Assembly (NCBI RefSeq): GCF_000961095.1
Contig: NZ_CP011058.1
Location: 893,501-957,500, forward strand
Length of the DNA stretch: 64,000 bases
Origin: Paenibacillus beijingensis
GTDB taxonomy: Bacteria > Bacillota > Bacilli > Paenibacillales > Paenibacillaceae
Direction of reading: 5' to 3'
Shown here: piece after piece, positions 54,415 to 63,619 of the stretch
Numbering within the stretch: position 1 is the first letter of the stretch
How the letters are laid out: every line of letters starts with the position of its first letter
The notes under the pieces: model-generated
What the model saw: only the letters and a program-made list of their open reading frames with translations
The model's database searches: none
What the model was told of the DNA's origin: nothing
Made by a program: the position numbers and the translations under genes

Positions 54415-54918
54415 TTAACCCGGTTTCAGGATCATAAAGATGAAAATAATAAGGCTGAGCACCGACGCCCATAGATGGAGATTGCGGACTTTGGCATACA
54501 TTTGTTTAACGTGAGCGGGAAGCTCACTGTTGCCCGTCATATCCAGAGCTTGAAGGGAAGCCTGCAGCTTGCTTACGGTCGGATTCAGGAAGCCGACGAT
54601 CAGCACTTCAATAATCACATACAGGATCAGAGTGCCCAGTATCCACAGTTGCGTAAACGATCCGTACGATCCGATCCAGAACAGCACGAGGCCGGAAACG
54701 ACGGCAAGGGTACCGAAAATTTTGGGGAACATCTCCAGCCGCGCAACTAAGCCGAGCGTTTTTTCCATTTCCGGCGCGAAACTCGCATCCCGCAAAATAA
54801 ACGGGAAAGCATAAGCGGGCCCTAGCCCCAGCACCGCCGTCATCACATGAAGCAAAACGAGCCATTCCAAAATATCCACCAACCCCCGAGAGAAATGTAG
54901 AATTACATTTCCAATCAT
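54415..54918 (-). CDS. DUF2269 family membrane protein
   Basis: 167 residues, four membrane helices; WLVLLHVMTAVLGLGPAYAFPFILR at the start is the family's typical opening, and it ends in a final helix LWASVLSLIIFIFMILKPG. Function unknown. It lies just upstream of the arylamine N-acetyltransferase. Confidence 0.82.
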   Translation of the reverse strand: MIGNVILHFSRGLVDILEWLVLLHVMTAVLGLGPAYAFPFILRDASFAPEMEKTLGLVARLEMFPKIFGTLAVVSGLVLFWIGSYGSFTQLWILGTLILYVIIEVLIVGFLNPTVSKLQASLQALDMTGNSELPAHVKQMYAKVRNLHLWASVLSLIIFIFMILKPG

Positions 54919-54972
54919 ATCGGGGAAAGACGGTGCCTTTGTATCGGTAGGAATACGTATTTTGTATTTTGG

Positions 54973-56142
54973 TTAGCGGCCTGCATCCTCATCCTCGGCA
55001 AGCAGCCCTTTTTCCATTACGTACCTTGTTAGAGCGGCGCGGGAGGTGACCTGCAATTTCTGAAAAATGCGTTCCAAATGCGTGGTGACCGTCCGCTTGC
55101 TGACAAATAATATGTCCGCGATTTCCGCATTCGTGTGGCCTTTGGCAACATAAGCCGACACCTGCCGTTCCCGGGCGCTGAGCACCGTATGAAAGGGATC
55201 GGTCATTTTGTCCCATTTCATTTTCATACGCTCGACAACTTGACTGAACAACAACTCGCGGTCATCGTCGGCAGCGGGAGGAAGCGGCGCTAACGTCTCC
55301 CCGAGTTCATCCGCCAGATGCATCAGAAACCGGTCGTCCAACCGATCGAACGCTTGCGCAGTCACCCCCGTCTCTTCGCAGCAGACGATGCCGATCACCG
55401 TACCGAAAGCGATGATTGGAAAACCCAAAAAGCTGTTTGGCAACGGGAATGAAGAGACTTGCTCCGCTTCCGGTCGGATCGTATGGATGTATTTGATTTG
55501 CGAGCGAATGTTCCGAAGCCGCACGACGCGCTTATTCTCCCAAACGAGCGCGGCCAGCCGCCGCATCGGCTCAAACGCCCGCTCATTCGTTCCGGCCCCC
55601 GGGACGCCTCTCGATGCAAGGAGCTGCAAATCGCCTTCTAGGGATCCTTGCATGGGCAGCCAGTACGAGGACCTGTTCAACTGGAGCTGCTGTCCAAGCA
55701 CCTTCAGCAAGTCTCCGTATGTTTCCGACGGAGGCGTCAAAGGGCGCGATTCCTCCACGCATTGACGTACGGACAGCACTTGAAACAGGATGGCCGACCG
55801 AAGCGGAACCGGATTCGCAACCGCCGCCATCCAATGGATAGCGTTCAGATCTTCGCGCAGCTTGTCAAAGAGTGGACCTTCCTGCTCAGAGCGAACATAT
55901 TTCACGCCGAGCTCCCAGACTTGAAGGTCGTGCGGAGTCACCGTTTTGATCAACGCATGCGGATTCTCCGCGAGATTGGCGCCCGTCTTATGGAACAACT
56001 GATCCGCCACCGCAACGTGCTCGGCATCCACATGCCAAACTCTCGATAGGTTGGTTACATTTGCGATCCCTTCCGATGAACCGGTAACAAGCACAGACGG
56101 ATAAACTCCGTTGAATGATGACATGATCTGTGAAGGCAGCAT
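54973..56142 (-). CDS. LuxR-type regulator with flavin-binding-like and GAF domains
   Basis: 389 residues. Residues about 15-115 resemble a PNPOx-type split barrel (GIANVTNLSRVWHVDAEHVA, VADQLFHKTGANLAENPHAL). Residues about 150-290 are a GAF-like sensor. The C-terminal 65 residues are a LuxR HTH: LSARERQVSAYVAKGHTNAE, IADILFVSKRTVTTHLERIF, QKLQVTSRAAL. The arrangement suggests a flavin, redox or small-ligand-responsive activator. GGAGAT precedes the ATG, three bases after the stop of the PNPOx-like gene upstream, so the pair is an operon. Target genes unknown. Confidence 0.87.
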   Translation of the reverse strand: MLPSQIMSSFNGVYPSVLVTGSSEGIANVTNLSRVWHVDAEHVAVADQLFHKTGANLAENPHALIKTVTPHDLQVWELGVKYVRSEQEGPLFDKLREDLNAIHWMAAVANPVPLRSAILFQVLSVRQCVEESRPLTPPSETYGDLLKVLGQQLQLNRSSYWLPMQGSLEGDLQLLASRGVPGAGTNERAFEPMRRLAALVWENKRVVRLRNIRSQIKYIHTIRPEAEQVSSFPLPNSFLGFPIIAFGTVIGIVCCEETGVTAQAFDRLDDRFLMHLADELGETLAPLPPAADDDRELLFSQVVERMKMKWDKMTDPFHTVLSARERQVSAYVAKGHTNAEIADILFVSKRTVTTHLERIFQKLQVTSRAALTRYVMEKGLLAEDEDAGR

Positions 56143-56145
56143 CCT

Positions 56146-56613
56146 TTATCTCCTTTCCATCAATAAGGATCCTGCATGGGGACCGGGGGTTTGCAAATAG
56201 ACGGCTTTCACCTTCATGCCGATTGCAAGACAATCCGAGGCATTCATAACCTGCAAGGCAGCGAGATGGGGAAAAAATTGTGAGGCGGCATTTCGTGACC
56301 GTTCGAGAAAAGTGCAGTCATCTTCCGCGAGCGCCCTGCATCCGGCAAACGTCCCCTTGAGCTGAAACGATTCATTGTCCACTCCGGATGTCAGAAGCAC
56401 GGCCAGCCATGGCTGATGCTCCAGGTAAGGTTGGATACGCAGCCATTGGCTTGTTAAGATGTAGATCCAAACCAGCTCATGCTCCAGGTGTTCCCTGACG
56501 CCGTAACCGCGGCAGCTAAGCGGCAGCCCGTTCCGATTCGCAACAGCCGCGTGAATATAGATGGGCTCGAGCCGTTCCAGGAATTGAAAAAGTTCGGCCG
56601 GGTATGTATCCAT
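56146..56613 (-). CDS. PNPOx-like (flavin split-barrel) protein
   Basis: 155 residues from the ATG at 56613 (AGGGAG upstream). GLPLSCRGYGVREHLEHELV, WLAVLLTSGVDNESFQLKGTFAGCR and FLERSRNAASQFFPHL fit the pyridoxamine-5'-phosphate-oxidase-like family, which bind FMN or heme-like cofactors. Substrate unknown. Its closeness to the LuxR gene, which carries a similar N-terminal domain, suggests a shared ligand or partner role. Confidence 0.7.
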   Translation of the reverse strand: MDTYPAELFQFLERLEPIYIHAAVANRNGLPLSCRGYGVREHLEHELVWIYILTSQWLRIQPYLEHQPWLAVLLTSGVDNESFQLKGTFAGCRALAEDDCTFLERSRNAASQFFPHLAALQVMNASDCLAIGMKVKAVYLQTPGPHAGSLLMERR

Positions 56614-56751
56614 GGCGATTCTCCCTGATTTTTGATTGCTTAGCCAAATCTGCAGCACATTTGTCGCGACTATTCATCCGATGGATAAAAGTATGGCGAA
56701 TCCTAAACTATAATGTACCATCTGTTGGGAATACACGCCATTCAGGAAATC

Positions 56752-57498
56752 TTACTGGAGCTTTCCTAAATACTCTCTCAATGTACCATTGACCTGCAGC
56801 AGTCCATTGACCGAAGGAAGAAAATCAAACAGATTGTATTTCCGCTTTTCAACCTGAATCGCTTGTACCGGCAGCGGGGTAACCTCGATCCCCTCCTTCT
56901 TGAACAGCTCAACCGATCTGGCCATGTGCGACGCCGATGTAACGAGTATGGGATGCGCGAGGTTTTTTTGTTTCAAAATTTGCGCAGCGTACCTTGCATT
57001 TTCTTGCGTCGTTCTGCTGCGGTCTTCAACAATAATCTGATCTTCGGGGACCTGCATCGCGAGCAATTCGCGTTTGGACAACCTGGCCTCGTTTCCGGCA
57101 TTTGCATTGCCAAGCCCGTTGCCTCCGGATAAAATGATCGGCACATGCAGCTTGTTGTACAATTTCACCACTTCGATTACATTTAATGCCGTTTGTCCGG
57201 ATAGCGACCCTTTGCCGTCAACCGTCATGACATTGGCGTTTGCCCCCTCGCCCAGCACGAGAATGCTGTCGCCCGATATTTCACTCGGAAACGGATATTG
57301 GCTTTGGTTCTGTTTATGAATGATTGACCCTACATATGTGAGACAGGACAAATAAAACAAGATCGTACAAATCAGCAGAGCGTACGAAGACTTCCGGTAA
57401 TTTTTCATAAACAAAAAAATAGAAGATGCGAACAGCAGCACGATAATAATACCCGGCGGCAGCAGAAAGCTGTAGATGATTCTGATGATGTAAGGCAA
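56752..57498 (-). CDS. YdcF/ElyC-like (DUF218) membrane protein
   Basis: 248 residues: two N-terminal membrane helices, then the DUF218 fold: DSILVLGEGANANVM, PIILSGGNGLGNANAGNEAR, VEDRSRTTQENARYAAQIL, LVTSASHMARSVELFKKEGI. Family members such as ElyC affect envelope-precursor metabolism; biochemical role unsettled. No obvious promoter was identified. Confidence 0.9.
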   Translation of the reverse strand: MPYIIRIIYSFLLPPGIIIVLLFASSIFLFMKNYRKSSYALLICTILFYLSCLTYVGSIIHKQNQSQYPFPSEISGDSILVLGEGANANVMTVDGKGSLSGQTALNVIEVVKLYNKLHVPIILSGGNGLGNANAGNEARLSKRELLAMQVPEDQIIVEDRSRTTQENARYAAQILKQKNLAHPILVTSASHMARSVELFKKEGIEVTPLPVQAIQVEKRKYNLFDFLPSVNGLLQVNGTLREYLGKLQ

Positions 57499-57620
57499 AC
57501 CAATTCCCCTTTCGCATATCGAAACATCGTTCCAAATTTAGCAGCGCAGGAAGTAAAGTTTTTCTTATAAGTTTATCAAAAGATGGGGAGTTGAACATGC
57601 GGATTACGTAAAAAATTGCT

Positions 57621-57688
57621 AAAAAAAACCTTTCGCCCCCGTCCGTATTCCGGCGCTGCTGCTGCCGTTAACGGACGGACGCGAAAGG
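57621..57688 (-). terminator. Terminator of the acyltransferase pseudogene
   Basis: CCTTTCGC/GCGAAAGG arms (57681-57688 with 57629-57636) plus inner GTCCGT/ACGGAC pairing, followed on the minus strand by eight Ts. Confidence 0.88.
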
Positions 57689-57692
57689 GCGT
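57661..57692. repeat. 32-bp direct repeat, left copy
   Basis: Begins gctgccgttaacggacggac; matches 59043-59074 with a single mismatch. The two copies bracket the acyltransferase pseudogene; this one is part of a terminator hairpin. Confidence 0.88.
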
Positions 57693-57729
57693 CTGTTACT
57701 CTGATTTGCTGCCGATGTGCGAATAACGA

Positions 57730-58907
57730 TTATACAGCCGTTTTACTTGCCGCACGCGCTTTTTCTGCCGGGGACCTCGATCCGATCCTATTAACGGCAT
57801 TCTTCCCTAGACGAATAAAAGGCTGCTCCACATAAAGGTGCAACAGATACGACAAAGCGAAATTGACGATAATGAAGGTTGCGAATGTTAAGCCTGCTGT
57901 CACAAACTTCGATAGTTGAAACGAAATATAGAACTTTAAAATAAACGGGAGAATAATTAAATGCATTAAGTATAAGGAATAGGAGATATCCGCACCAAAC
58001 TTTGAAACTTTATTCGATAACAAAGCGGAAAAAAAGTTCAGTACTTTATAAAGCACGGAAGGCAAAAAGGATTTGAATTGCTCCAGCAAAAGGAAAAGAA
58101 CTAACGTTATCACCAATGCTGCCGAATATTTATCCTCGAACGCTAAATGACTGCGCCGTTCAACAACACATATCTCCATTTCAGTTTTCCCAAACCTGCG
58201 GCGGCGAGCATCATTCCCAATAAAAAAATCGGCATTCTGAAAATCAGGGCGGCGGGCATATCAAAATATTGTTTATAGAATGAAAGGGTCAATACGGAGA
58301 TAAGCGTGGAGAGGATGGTCAGCACGATAAATTTCAAATGGGTCTTTTTCGTAAACAGGAAAGCAAATATGACGGGGAACAGAACATAAAACTGCATTTC
58401 CAATGATAAACTCCATGCGACGGATAGAATTGAGCTGTCCTGATGAGGGATAAGTCCATGAACGAACAATAAATGCGAAAACAGTCCCAATAGAGTCGGC
58501 GTTTCCATTTTGCTTTCGGCGCCAAATGCGGTGAGGGTGCTTCCGGTAAAGAATTCAAGGGTCTCCGCTCTAAACCGATACATGTATTCCACGAGGAAAA
58601 ACGCAGCCATGATCGCTAAAAAATAGACCGGATATAACCGGAACAACCGTCTGAGGACAAACTTGATGCCGGTCGAAACTTCACGGAAAGGCTCTTTGCT
58701 TTCCCTTAATATGTAATGATAAGTCATTAAGAAGCCCGTGATGACCATAAATCCATTAACTGCGATGATCGGATGGCCCAATAAATACGAAATGATCGGA
58801 ATGTTGAAAAACTTCGTGCCGCCGATAAGGATATAAAAATGTCCGGCAGCAACCCATAACGCCAACAAAAACCTGAAACCATCCAAGATCTTCGTATTCA
58901 GCTTCAA
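57730..58907 (-). pseudogene. Acyltransferase family 3 gene, frameshifted
   Basis: The N-terminal 254 residues (58907-58143) and C-terminal part (58179-57730) together make a full-length paralogue of the acyltransferase at 29031: LDGFRFLLALWVAAGHFYIL, RRLFRLYPVYF, then FFSALLSNKVSKFGADISYS. The frames switch near 58143-58147, where loss of one T in GTC-ATT-T(T)A-GCG explains the break (KWRYVLLNGAVI... continuing AFEDKYSAALV). No other lesion was seen, so the event is recent, or a sequencing error in a homopolymer. Confidence 0.88.
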
Positions 58908-59042
58908 ATATAATCATCCTCCATTTCTTTTCCTTTTAATTTTCAGAAATGGTACTAACCAAGTCGGCTGCCGCATCACCTCCCATAATTGATAAACTTG
59001 TCATTGCAACCCTGCGGCGCCCGTCCGGGCACGGACGATGCC

Positions 59043-59074
59043 GCTGCCGTTAACGGACGGACGCGAAAGAGCGT
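59043..59074. repeat. 32-bp direct repeat, right copy
   Basis: Same as 57661-57692 except one base (a for g). It lies six bases past the 3' end of the Gfo/Idh/MocA gene, where a hairpin would end that transcript, but here the T run is missing. Confidence 0.88.
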
Positions 59075-59079
59075 AATGC

Positions 59080-60147
59080 TTAGTTCCAGATCAGCTTCAC
59101 TTCGCCGCCGATGCGCGACGATTCGTAGATGGCGTCGAGAATGCGGTTGTTCGTGTAGCCGGACATTCCCGAAGTGATCGGTTCCCTTCCAGTGCGCACA
59201 CACTCCAAAAAGTGGCGGCTGAGCAAAACCCGGTCGCTCTCGCCTTCGAGCGGCTGAATGTCGGTCTCCGCCACGCCTTCTTCATCGTGAGTGACGAATT
59301 TTCCGGTGCTGCCGAGCATCGACACGCCGCCTTCGGTTCCCATCAGGTGGAGGAACGGATCCTCTCCGATTCCGGTCGAATGGGCCGCCCAGCTTACATC
59401 GAGCGTAAGCGTCGCGCCGTTGTCCATCTTGATCATCGCCGTCGCCAGATCCTCGACGTCATAATAGCCGTCCCAGTTCGGCGTTCCCCAGCTGCCGATT
59501 CCTTGGCGCTGCGGACCGAATTCCGCATACGTCGTGCCGTATACGGAGACCGGACGCGGACTTCCCATCAGATAGAGGGAAACATCCAGCATGTGCACGC
59601 CGAGGTCGATCAGCGGGCCGCCGCCTGCCTGGTCCTTGCGCGTGAACCAGGAGCCCCAGCCGGGAATCCCTTTCTTGCGGCACCAGCCAGCCTTGGCGTT
59701 GTAGATCCGGCCGACGCTGCCGTTGTCGATATATTCCTTAATGCCGCGGATGATAGGGTTCCAGCGCATCTGGTGTGCCATCATCAGCGTTTTGCCGGAC
59801 GCCATCTTTGCATCCAGTATCGCGCGGGCATTGGCCGAATCGATCGCCATCGGCTTCTCCAGCAGCACGTGCTTGCCGCTCTTCAGCGCCTCTACAGCCA
59901 GCGGCGCATGAAACTGGTTCGGCACCCCGATGACAACGGCATCGATCTCCGAATCTGCGAGCATAGCCTCCGGGCTGTTATGGACAACCGGAATTTCGTG
60001 CTCCTCGGCTCTTTTTTCCGCCAGCGGCAAATAGGCATCGGTCACGGCGCGGACTTCCGCTTCCGGGATTTGCTTGAATGTCTCGATGTGAACGTTGCCG
60101 ATCCCTCCGGCGCCAATCACTCCGATACGAATTGGTGCTTGAGTCAT
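59080..60147 (-). CDS. Gfo/Idh/MocA family NAD(P)-dependent oxidoreductase
   Basis: 355 residues. N-terminal Rossmann motif GVIGAGGIGNVHIETF, the EKPMAID lysine motif (about 96-102), and a C-terminal alpha/beta domain (GGGPLIDLGVHMLDVSLYLMG with the family's D-x3-H). Members oxidise sugars or inositols. The substrate is not predictable and there is no transporter or regulator adjacent. AGGAGGG precedes the ATG. Confidence 0.92.
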   Translation of the reverse strand: MTQAPIRIGVIGAGGIGNVHIETFKQIPEAEVRAVTDAYLPLAEKRAEEHEIPVVHNSPEAMLADSEIDAVVIGVPNQFHAPLAVEALKSGKHVLLEKPMAIDSANARAILDAKMASGKTLMMAHQMRWNPIIRGIKEYIDNGSVGRIYNAKAGWCRKKGIPGWGSWFTRKDQAGGGPLIDLGVHMLDVSLYLMGSPRPVSVYGTTYAEFGPQRQGIGSWGTPNWDGYYDVEDLATAMIKMDNGATLTLDVSWAAHSTGIGEDPFLHLMGTEGGVSMLGSTGKFVTHDEEGVAETDIQPLEGESDRVLLSRHFLECVRTGREPITSGMSGYTNNRILDAIYESSRIGGEVKLIWN

Positions 60148-60285
60148 TGTGAAATTTACCCTCCTGAAACCGGCTGCTTCCCTTTCCGGCGCTAGTTGAA
60201 TGTCAAATTCAGTATATCACTCTTTGCCGCTGTGAACGATGCGCGTATTTGGCAAGCCGTTCTCCGCATTTGCCATTCGGGGTTC

Positions 60286-61719
60286 TCATTGTCCGGACAA
60301 CCGCCACGTCTCCCCGTGCGGAAGCACGACGATCCGGTCGGCTTCGATTCCCTGCTCCGCCCGTCCGGCCTCCAGGCGCTCCAGCGCTTCCCGGGGGGTG
60401 TCGTCCGCCAGCTTGAACGCCCCGTAATGCATCGGTACGAACCAGTCGGCGCCGATATCGCGGAACGCCTGCAGCGCCTCTTCGGGCGTTACATGCTGCA
60501 CGCCCATGAACGACTCCGGATCGTAGGCGCCGATCGGCATGAGCGCGACATCGATGTTAAAGCGCGCGCCGATATCGCGGAAACCGCGGAAGTAGCCGCT
60601 GTCTCCCGCAAAGTAGACGGTCGGAAATTTCGGAACGACCGGCCGCCGCTGCCCCGGCGCGAACAGCTCGGTCAAGCCGCGCGGCTTCAAAGCGGAAGCG
60701 GCCGCTTGGGCAGCCGCTGCGCCCGTGCCGAAGGCCGCGCTTGCGGCGCCGGCAGAAGCGGCGGGTGTACCGCCCGCTTCTGCGGGGCCTCCGGCCGCTG
60801 CCGGCGATGCGGCGCGGTTCCCGGCCGCCGCACCCGGATCGGCCGGGGCGTCAGCTGCAGTCGCCGATGCGGCGTGGTTGCCGGCAGCTGCACCCGGATC
60901 GGCCGGGGCGTCGCCTACAGTCGCCGATGCGGCGCGGTTGCCGGCCGCCGCACCCGGATCGGCTGGGGCGTCAGCTGCCGCGTTGCCGCCCGTAGACGGC
61001 GTGCCCGCCGGGCCGTTTGCCGCTGCGCCCCGTTCGCCGGCTTCGGCTTTCGCTGTGCCGGCAATTCCGGTCGGTGCGGCCGACGGCTCGCCCAATGCCA
61101 GCTTCTTCGGATCATAGGCGGCGAGCCCGTGCTCGGGCTCGATTACCCAGCCGCCCCAATGCGAGCTGTTCATATCCCAGGGGTTGCGGCGCGCCCAGTG
61201 CTGGGACGGGACGAACGATATTTTCAGCCCTTTGAAATAAATCGATTCCCACCAGTGCAGCTCGCTCACTCTGCCGAACCCTTTCATCTTCAGCTTCCGG
61301 CCAAGGCCCGCCGGCACGAGAATCGTCTTCGGTCCGCCGAGACGGTGCAGCGAAGCGATATGCAGATGATCGTAATGGGAATGGGAAATGAGCACGAGAT
61401 CGATCGGCGGCATCTGTTCGATCGGAATTCCCGGCGGCACGAGCCGGCGGTGAAACCCCATCTGACCCGCCCAAACGGGATCGGTTACGATATTAATGCC
61501 GGCAAGCTGGATCAAAAATGTGGAATGCCCGATCCAGGTCACCGACGGCTTCGTATGATTATGGTATAAAAAGGCCGTGTCCGGGCTAACGTTCGGTACG
61601 GTGAACGAGTAATCTCTGGCCCTGAGACGCAGTATGCGTTCCTGGCCCCACCGCTTGAAATGCTTGGACGTCTTCTCCGTTTGAACACGGTCCATATTGT
61701 CAAATTTCGACTTGCGCAA
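60286..61719 (-). CDS. MBL-fold hydrolase (NAPE-PLD/UlaG-like) with repetitive insertion
   Basis: 477 residues, TTG start at 61719 (ATG at 61695 is an alternative). Metallo-beta-lactamase metal site SHSHYDHL, then AGLGRKLKMKGFGRVSELHW, HWARRNPWDMNSSHWGGWVIE, AGDSGYFRGF and MPIGAYDPESFM...HVTPEEAL...PMHYGAF. These match NAPE-PLD-like and RomA-like hydrolases. Between about residues 195 and 345 lies a low-complexity Ala/Gly/Pro insertion that contains three near-identical 20-residue repeats (ADAPADPGAAAGNRAASATV), just before the AGDSGY strand. The insertion is unusual for the family and presumably forms a surface loop. Confidence 0.87.
   Translation of the reverse strand: MRKSKFDNMDRVQTEKTSKHFKRWGQERILRLRARDYSFTVPNVSPDTAFLYHNHTKPSVTWIGHSTFLIQLAGINIVTDPVWAGQMGFHRRLVPPGIPIEQMPPIDLVLISHSHYDHLHIASLHRLGGPKTILVPAGLGRKLKMKGFGRVSELHWWESIYFKGLKISFVPSQHWARRNPWDMNSSHWGGWVIEPEHGLAAYDPKKLALGEPSAAPTGIAGTAKAEAGERGAAANGPAGTPSTGGNAAADAPADPGAAAGNRAASATVGDAPADPGAAAGNHAASATAADAPADPGAAAGNRAASPAAAGGPAEAGGTPAASAGAASAAFGTGAAAAQAAASALKPRGLTELFAPGQRRPVVPKFPTVYFAGDSGYFRGFRDIGARFNIDVALMPIGAYDPESFMGVQHVTPEEALQAFRDIGADWFVPMHYGAFKLADDTPREALERLEAGRAEQGIEADRIVVLPHGETWRLSGQ
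60789..60968. repeat. Three tandem 60-bp repeats in the MBL-fold gene
   Basis: Three units of exactly 60 bp, each ending cacccggatcggc(c/t)gggg; differences are a few bases. In-frame (20 residues each), GC-rich. Confidence 0.9.
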
Positions 61720-61921
61720 AACGTCATCCCCGCTTTCTGAAGCCTGACGTGCTTTCTAATTAAGATACCAAGCGCAGGCAGCGAAATCAATTAATTATTG
61801 AATTTTTCGAAAATAATGTCGAACCGCGCGCTTAAACGTTCGTGTTTGAGGTCAGCGCCTTGCTTGGGGTACACTAAAAGGTACATTACTTCTTTTATAC
61901 CCAATGGACGGAGGAATAAAA

Positions 61922-63088
61922 ATGAAATTGCTTTCGATAGAGCCGACGCCAAGTCCGAATTCCATGAAGCTGAATGTGGACGAGACGCTGGCGCGGGGAC
62001 GAAGGATCAGCTACACGCCCGCCGATGCGGATTCCGCCCCTGAACCGCTGCGCGGGCTGCTGGAAATCGCAGGGGTGCGGGGACTGTTCCGGACGGCGGA
62101 TTTCATCGCGCTGGACCGCAAGCCCGGGGCCGACTGGGCGGGCATTCTGGCCAAGGCGCGCGAGCTGCTGCAGGCCGCGGACGGCCAGGGAGCCTCCGCC
62201 GGCAGCGGCGGACCGGATGCGGAAAGCGGCTTCGGAGAGGCGCACGTGCTGGTGCAGATGTTCCGCGGCATCCCGATGCAGGTGCGCGTGCGTACCGAGA
62301 GCGGCGAGACGCGCGCCGCGCTGCCGAAGCCGTTCGCGGACGCGGTCGGCAAAGCCGCCGGGGCGTCGATGATTCGCGAGCGGATGCTGGAGGAGTTCGG
62401 CGTACGGTACGGCGAGCCCGAGGACATCGCGGCGGAGATCGTCCGCGAGCTGGAGGCGGCCTATCCGGCGGAGCGGCTCGACGCGCTCGCCGAAGCGTCG
62501 CTGGCGCTCGGCGGGACGGATGCGCCGGAGGGCGCGCCGGCCCCGCGCCCGGAGCCGCTTGACGCGGCGCGCGTGCTCGAGCGGTTCGCGGCGCCGGACT
62601 GGCAGAGCCGCTACGCGGCGCTGGAGCGGCTGGAGAAGGCGGACGCGGCGGCGCTGCCGCTGCTCGAGCGGGCGCTCGCCGACGAGAACGCCTCTATCCG
62701 GCGGCTAGCCGTCGTCTACCTGGGCGACATGCGCGGCCCCGAAGCGCTGCCGCTGCTGTTCCGCGCGCTGCGCGACGCCTCGGCGTCGGTGCGCCGGACG
62801 GCCGGCGATACGCTGTCGGACATCGGCGATCCGGCCGCCGTCGCGCCGATGATCGAAGCGCTGGCCGACCGCAACAAGCTCGTCCGCTGGCGGGCGGCGC
62901 GCTTCCTGTACGAAGCCGGGGACGAGAGCGCGGTTCCGGCGCTGGAAACGGCGGCCGAGGATGCCGAATTCGAAATCCGGCTGCAGGCGCAGATGGCGCT
63001 GGAGCGCATCCGCAGCGGCGAGGAAGCGGCCGGATCGGTATGGCAGCAGATGACGGCGATGCGCAAAGGCTCTGCGCCCGCTGAGTAA
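61922..63088 (+). CDS. CvfC/YpgR-like protein: Nfu-N-type domain plus HEAT repeats
   Basis: 388 residues from the ATG at 61922 (GGAGGAATAAAA before it). Residues 1-85 (IEPTPSPNSMKLNVDETLARG ... LLEIAGVRGLFRTADFIALDRKP) are the Nfu/NifU N-terminal-like domain. The middle (about 100-210) is helical. The C-terminal 170 residues are HEAT repeats (SRYAALERLEKAD, IRRLAVVYLGDM, VRRTAGDTLSDIGDP, VRWRAARFLYEAGD, IRLQAQMALERI). Known in Firmicutes as conserved virulence factor C or YpgR; cellular role is poorly defined. Very GC-rich compared with neighbours. Confidence 0.88.
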   Translation: MKLLSIEPTPSPNSMKLNVDETLARGRRISYTPADADSAPEPLRGLLEIAGVRGLFRTADFIALDRKPGADWAGILAKARELLQAADGQGASAGSGGPDAESGFGEAHVLVQMFRGIPMQVRVRTESGETRAALPKPFADAVGKAAGASMIRERMLEEFGVRYGEPEDIAAEIVRELEAAYPAERLDALAEASLALGGTDAPEGAPAPRPEPLDAARVLERFAAPDWQSRYAALERLEKADAAALPLLERALADENASIRRLAVVYLGDMRGPEALPLLFRALRDASASVRRTAGDTLSDIGDPAAVAPMIEALADRNKLVRWRAARFLYEAGDESAVPALETAAEDAEFEIRLQAQMALERIRSGEEAAGSVWQQMTAMRKGSAPAE

Positions 63089-63551
63089 GTAGCGGGCTGA
63101 CGACGGGGAAGACTCAGCGGGCGCAGCAAGCTCCAAAGGGGCAAACCCCGAGGTCGTTCGCGAGGACGAGCCGCCCTAAACCTGCATATGTGCAGGTATT
63201 ATCGATCAAAATCGCTTATCGAGAGGGAAAACCTGCTATTGTGCAGGTATTTCAAGCTTTTATTGCCTGAACAAACGCTTGAACGAGAAAAAACTGCATT
63301 TTGGCAGGAATTTTACGAGGTGGATAAATAGAGAAGAAAAAAGATGTACGAACGCATGTTTTTTAATAAAACTACTTCTCGTACTGCACGACATGGTTGC
63401 CTTTCGCTCCGGCTGCAGCAGAAAGCCCGAGCGTATGCGCTCGGTGTGCTGCGAGTTGCACCTCCATCCGCTCCGGCAGTGTACACGAACTGCCTCTCGT
63501 GAGGCGTAAATCCCGCTCCAGCCCCGAAAATTTATAAATTCTATAGATTGC
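63089..63551. other. Gene-free region with CCTGC-type short hairpins
   Basis: 460 bp without a gene. Three short imperfect palindromes of the type cctgca(n4)tgcagg lie at about 63180-63200, 63229-63250 and 63285-63306, each followed by tatt or aattt. Nothing else seen. Confidence 0.55.
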
Positions 63552-63607
63552 GAAAAAGACACGAAGCCGATCCCGTTGTTACGGGACGGACTCGTGTCTC
63601 TTTTTTT
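63552..63607. terminator. Bidirectional terminator between CvfC and transglutaminase genes
   Basis: AGACACGA/TCGTGTCT outer arms (63557-63564, 63592-63599) and TCCCGT/ACGGGA inner arms, with five As on the left and eight Ts on the right, so it can serve both converging genes. Confidence 0.9.
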
Positions 63608-63619
63608 CAGGCAAAACGG

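Noticed and set aside
60196..61569. A 457-codon plus-strand frame
   Set aside because: Antisense to the MBL-fold gene; Arg/Cys-rich composition typical of a shadow frame.
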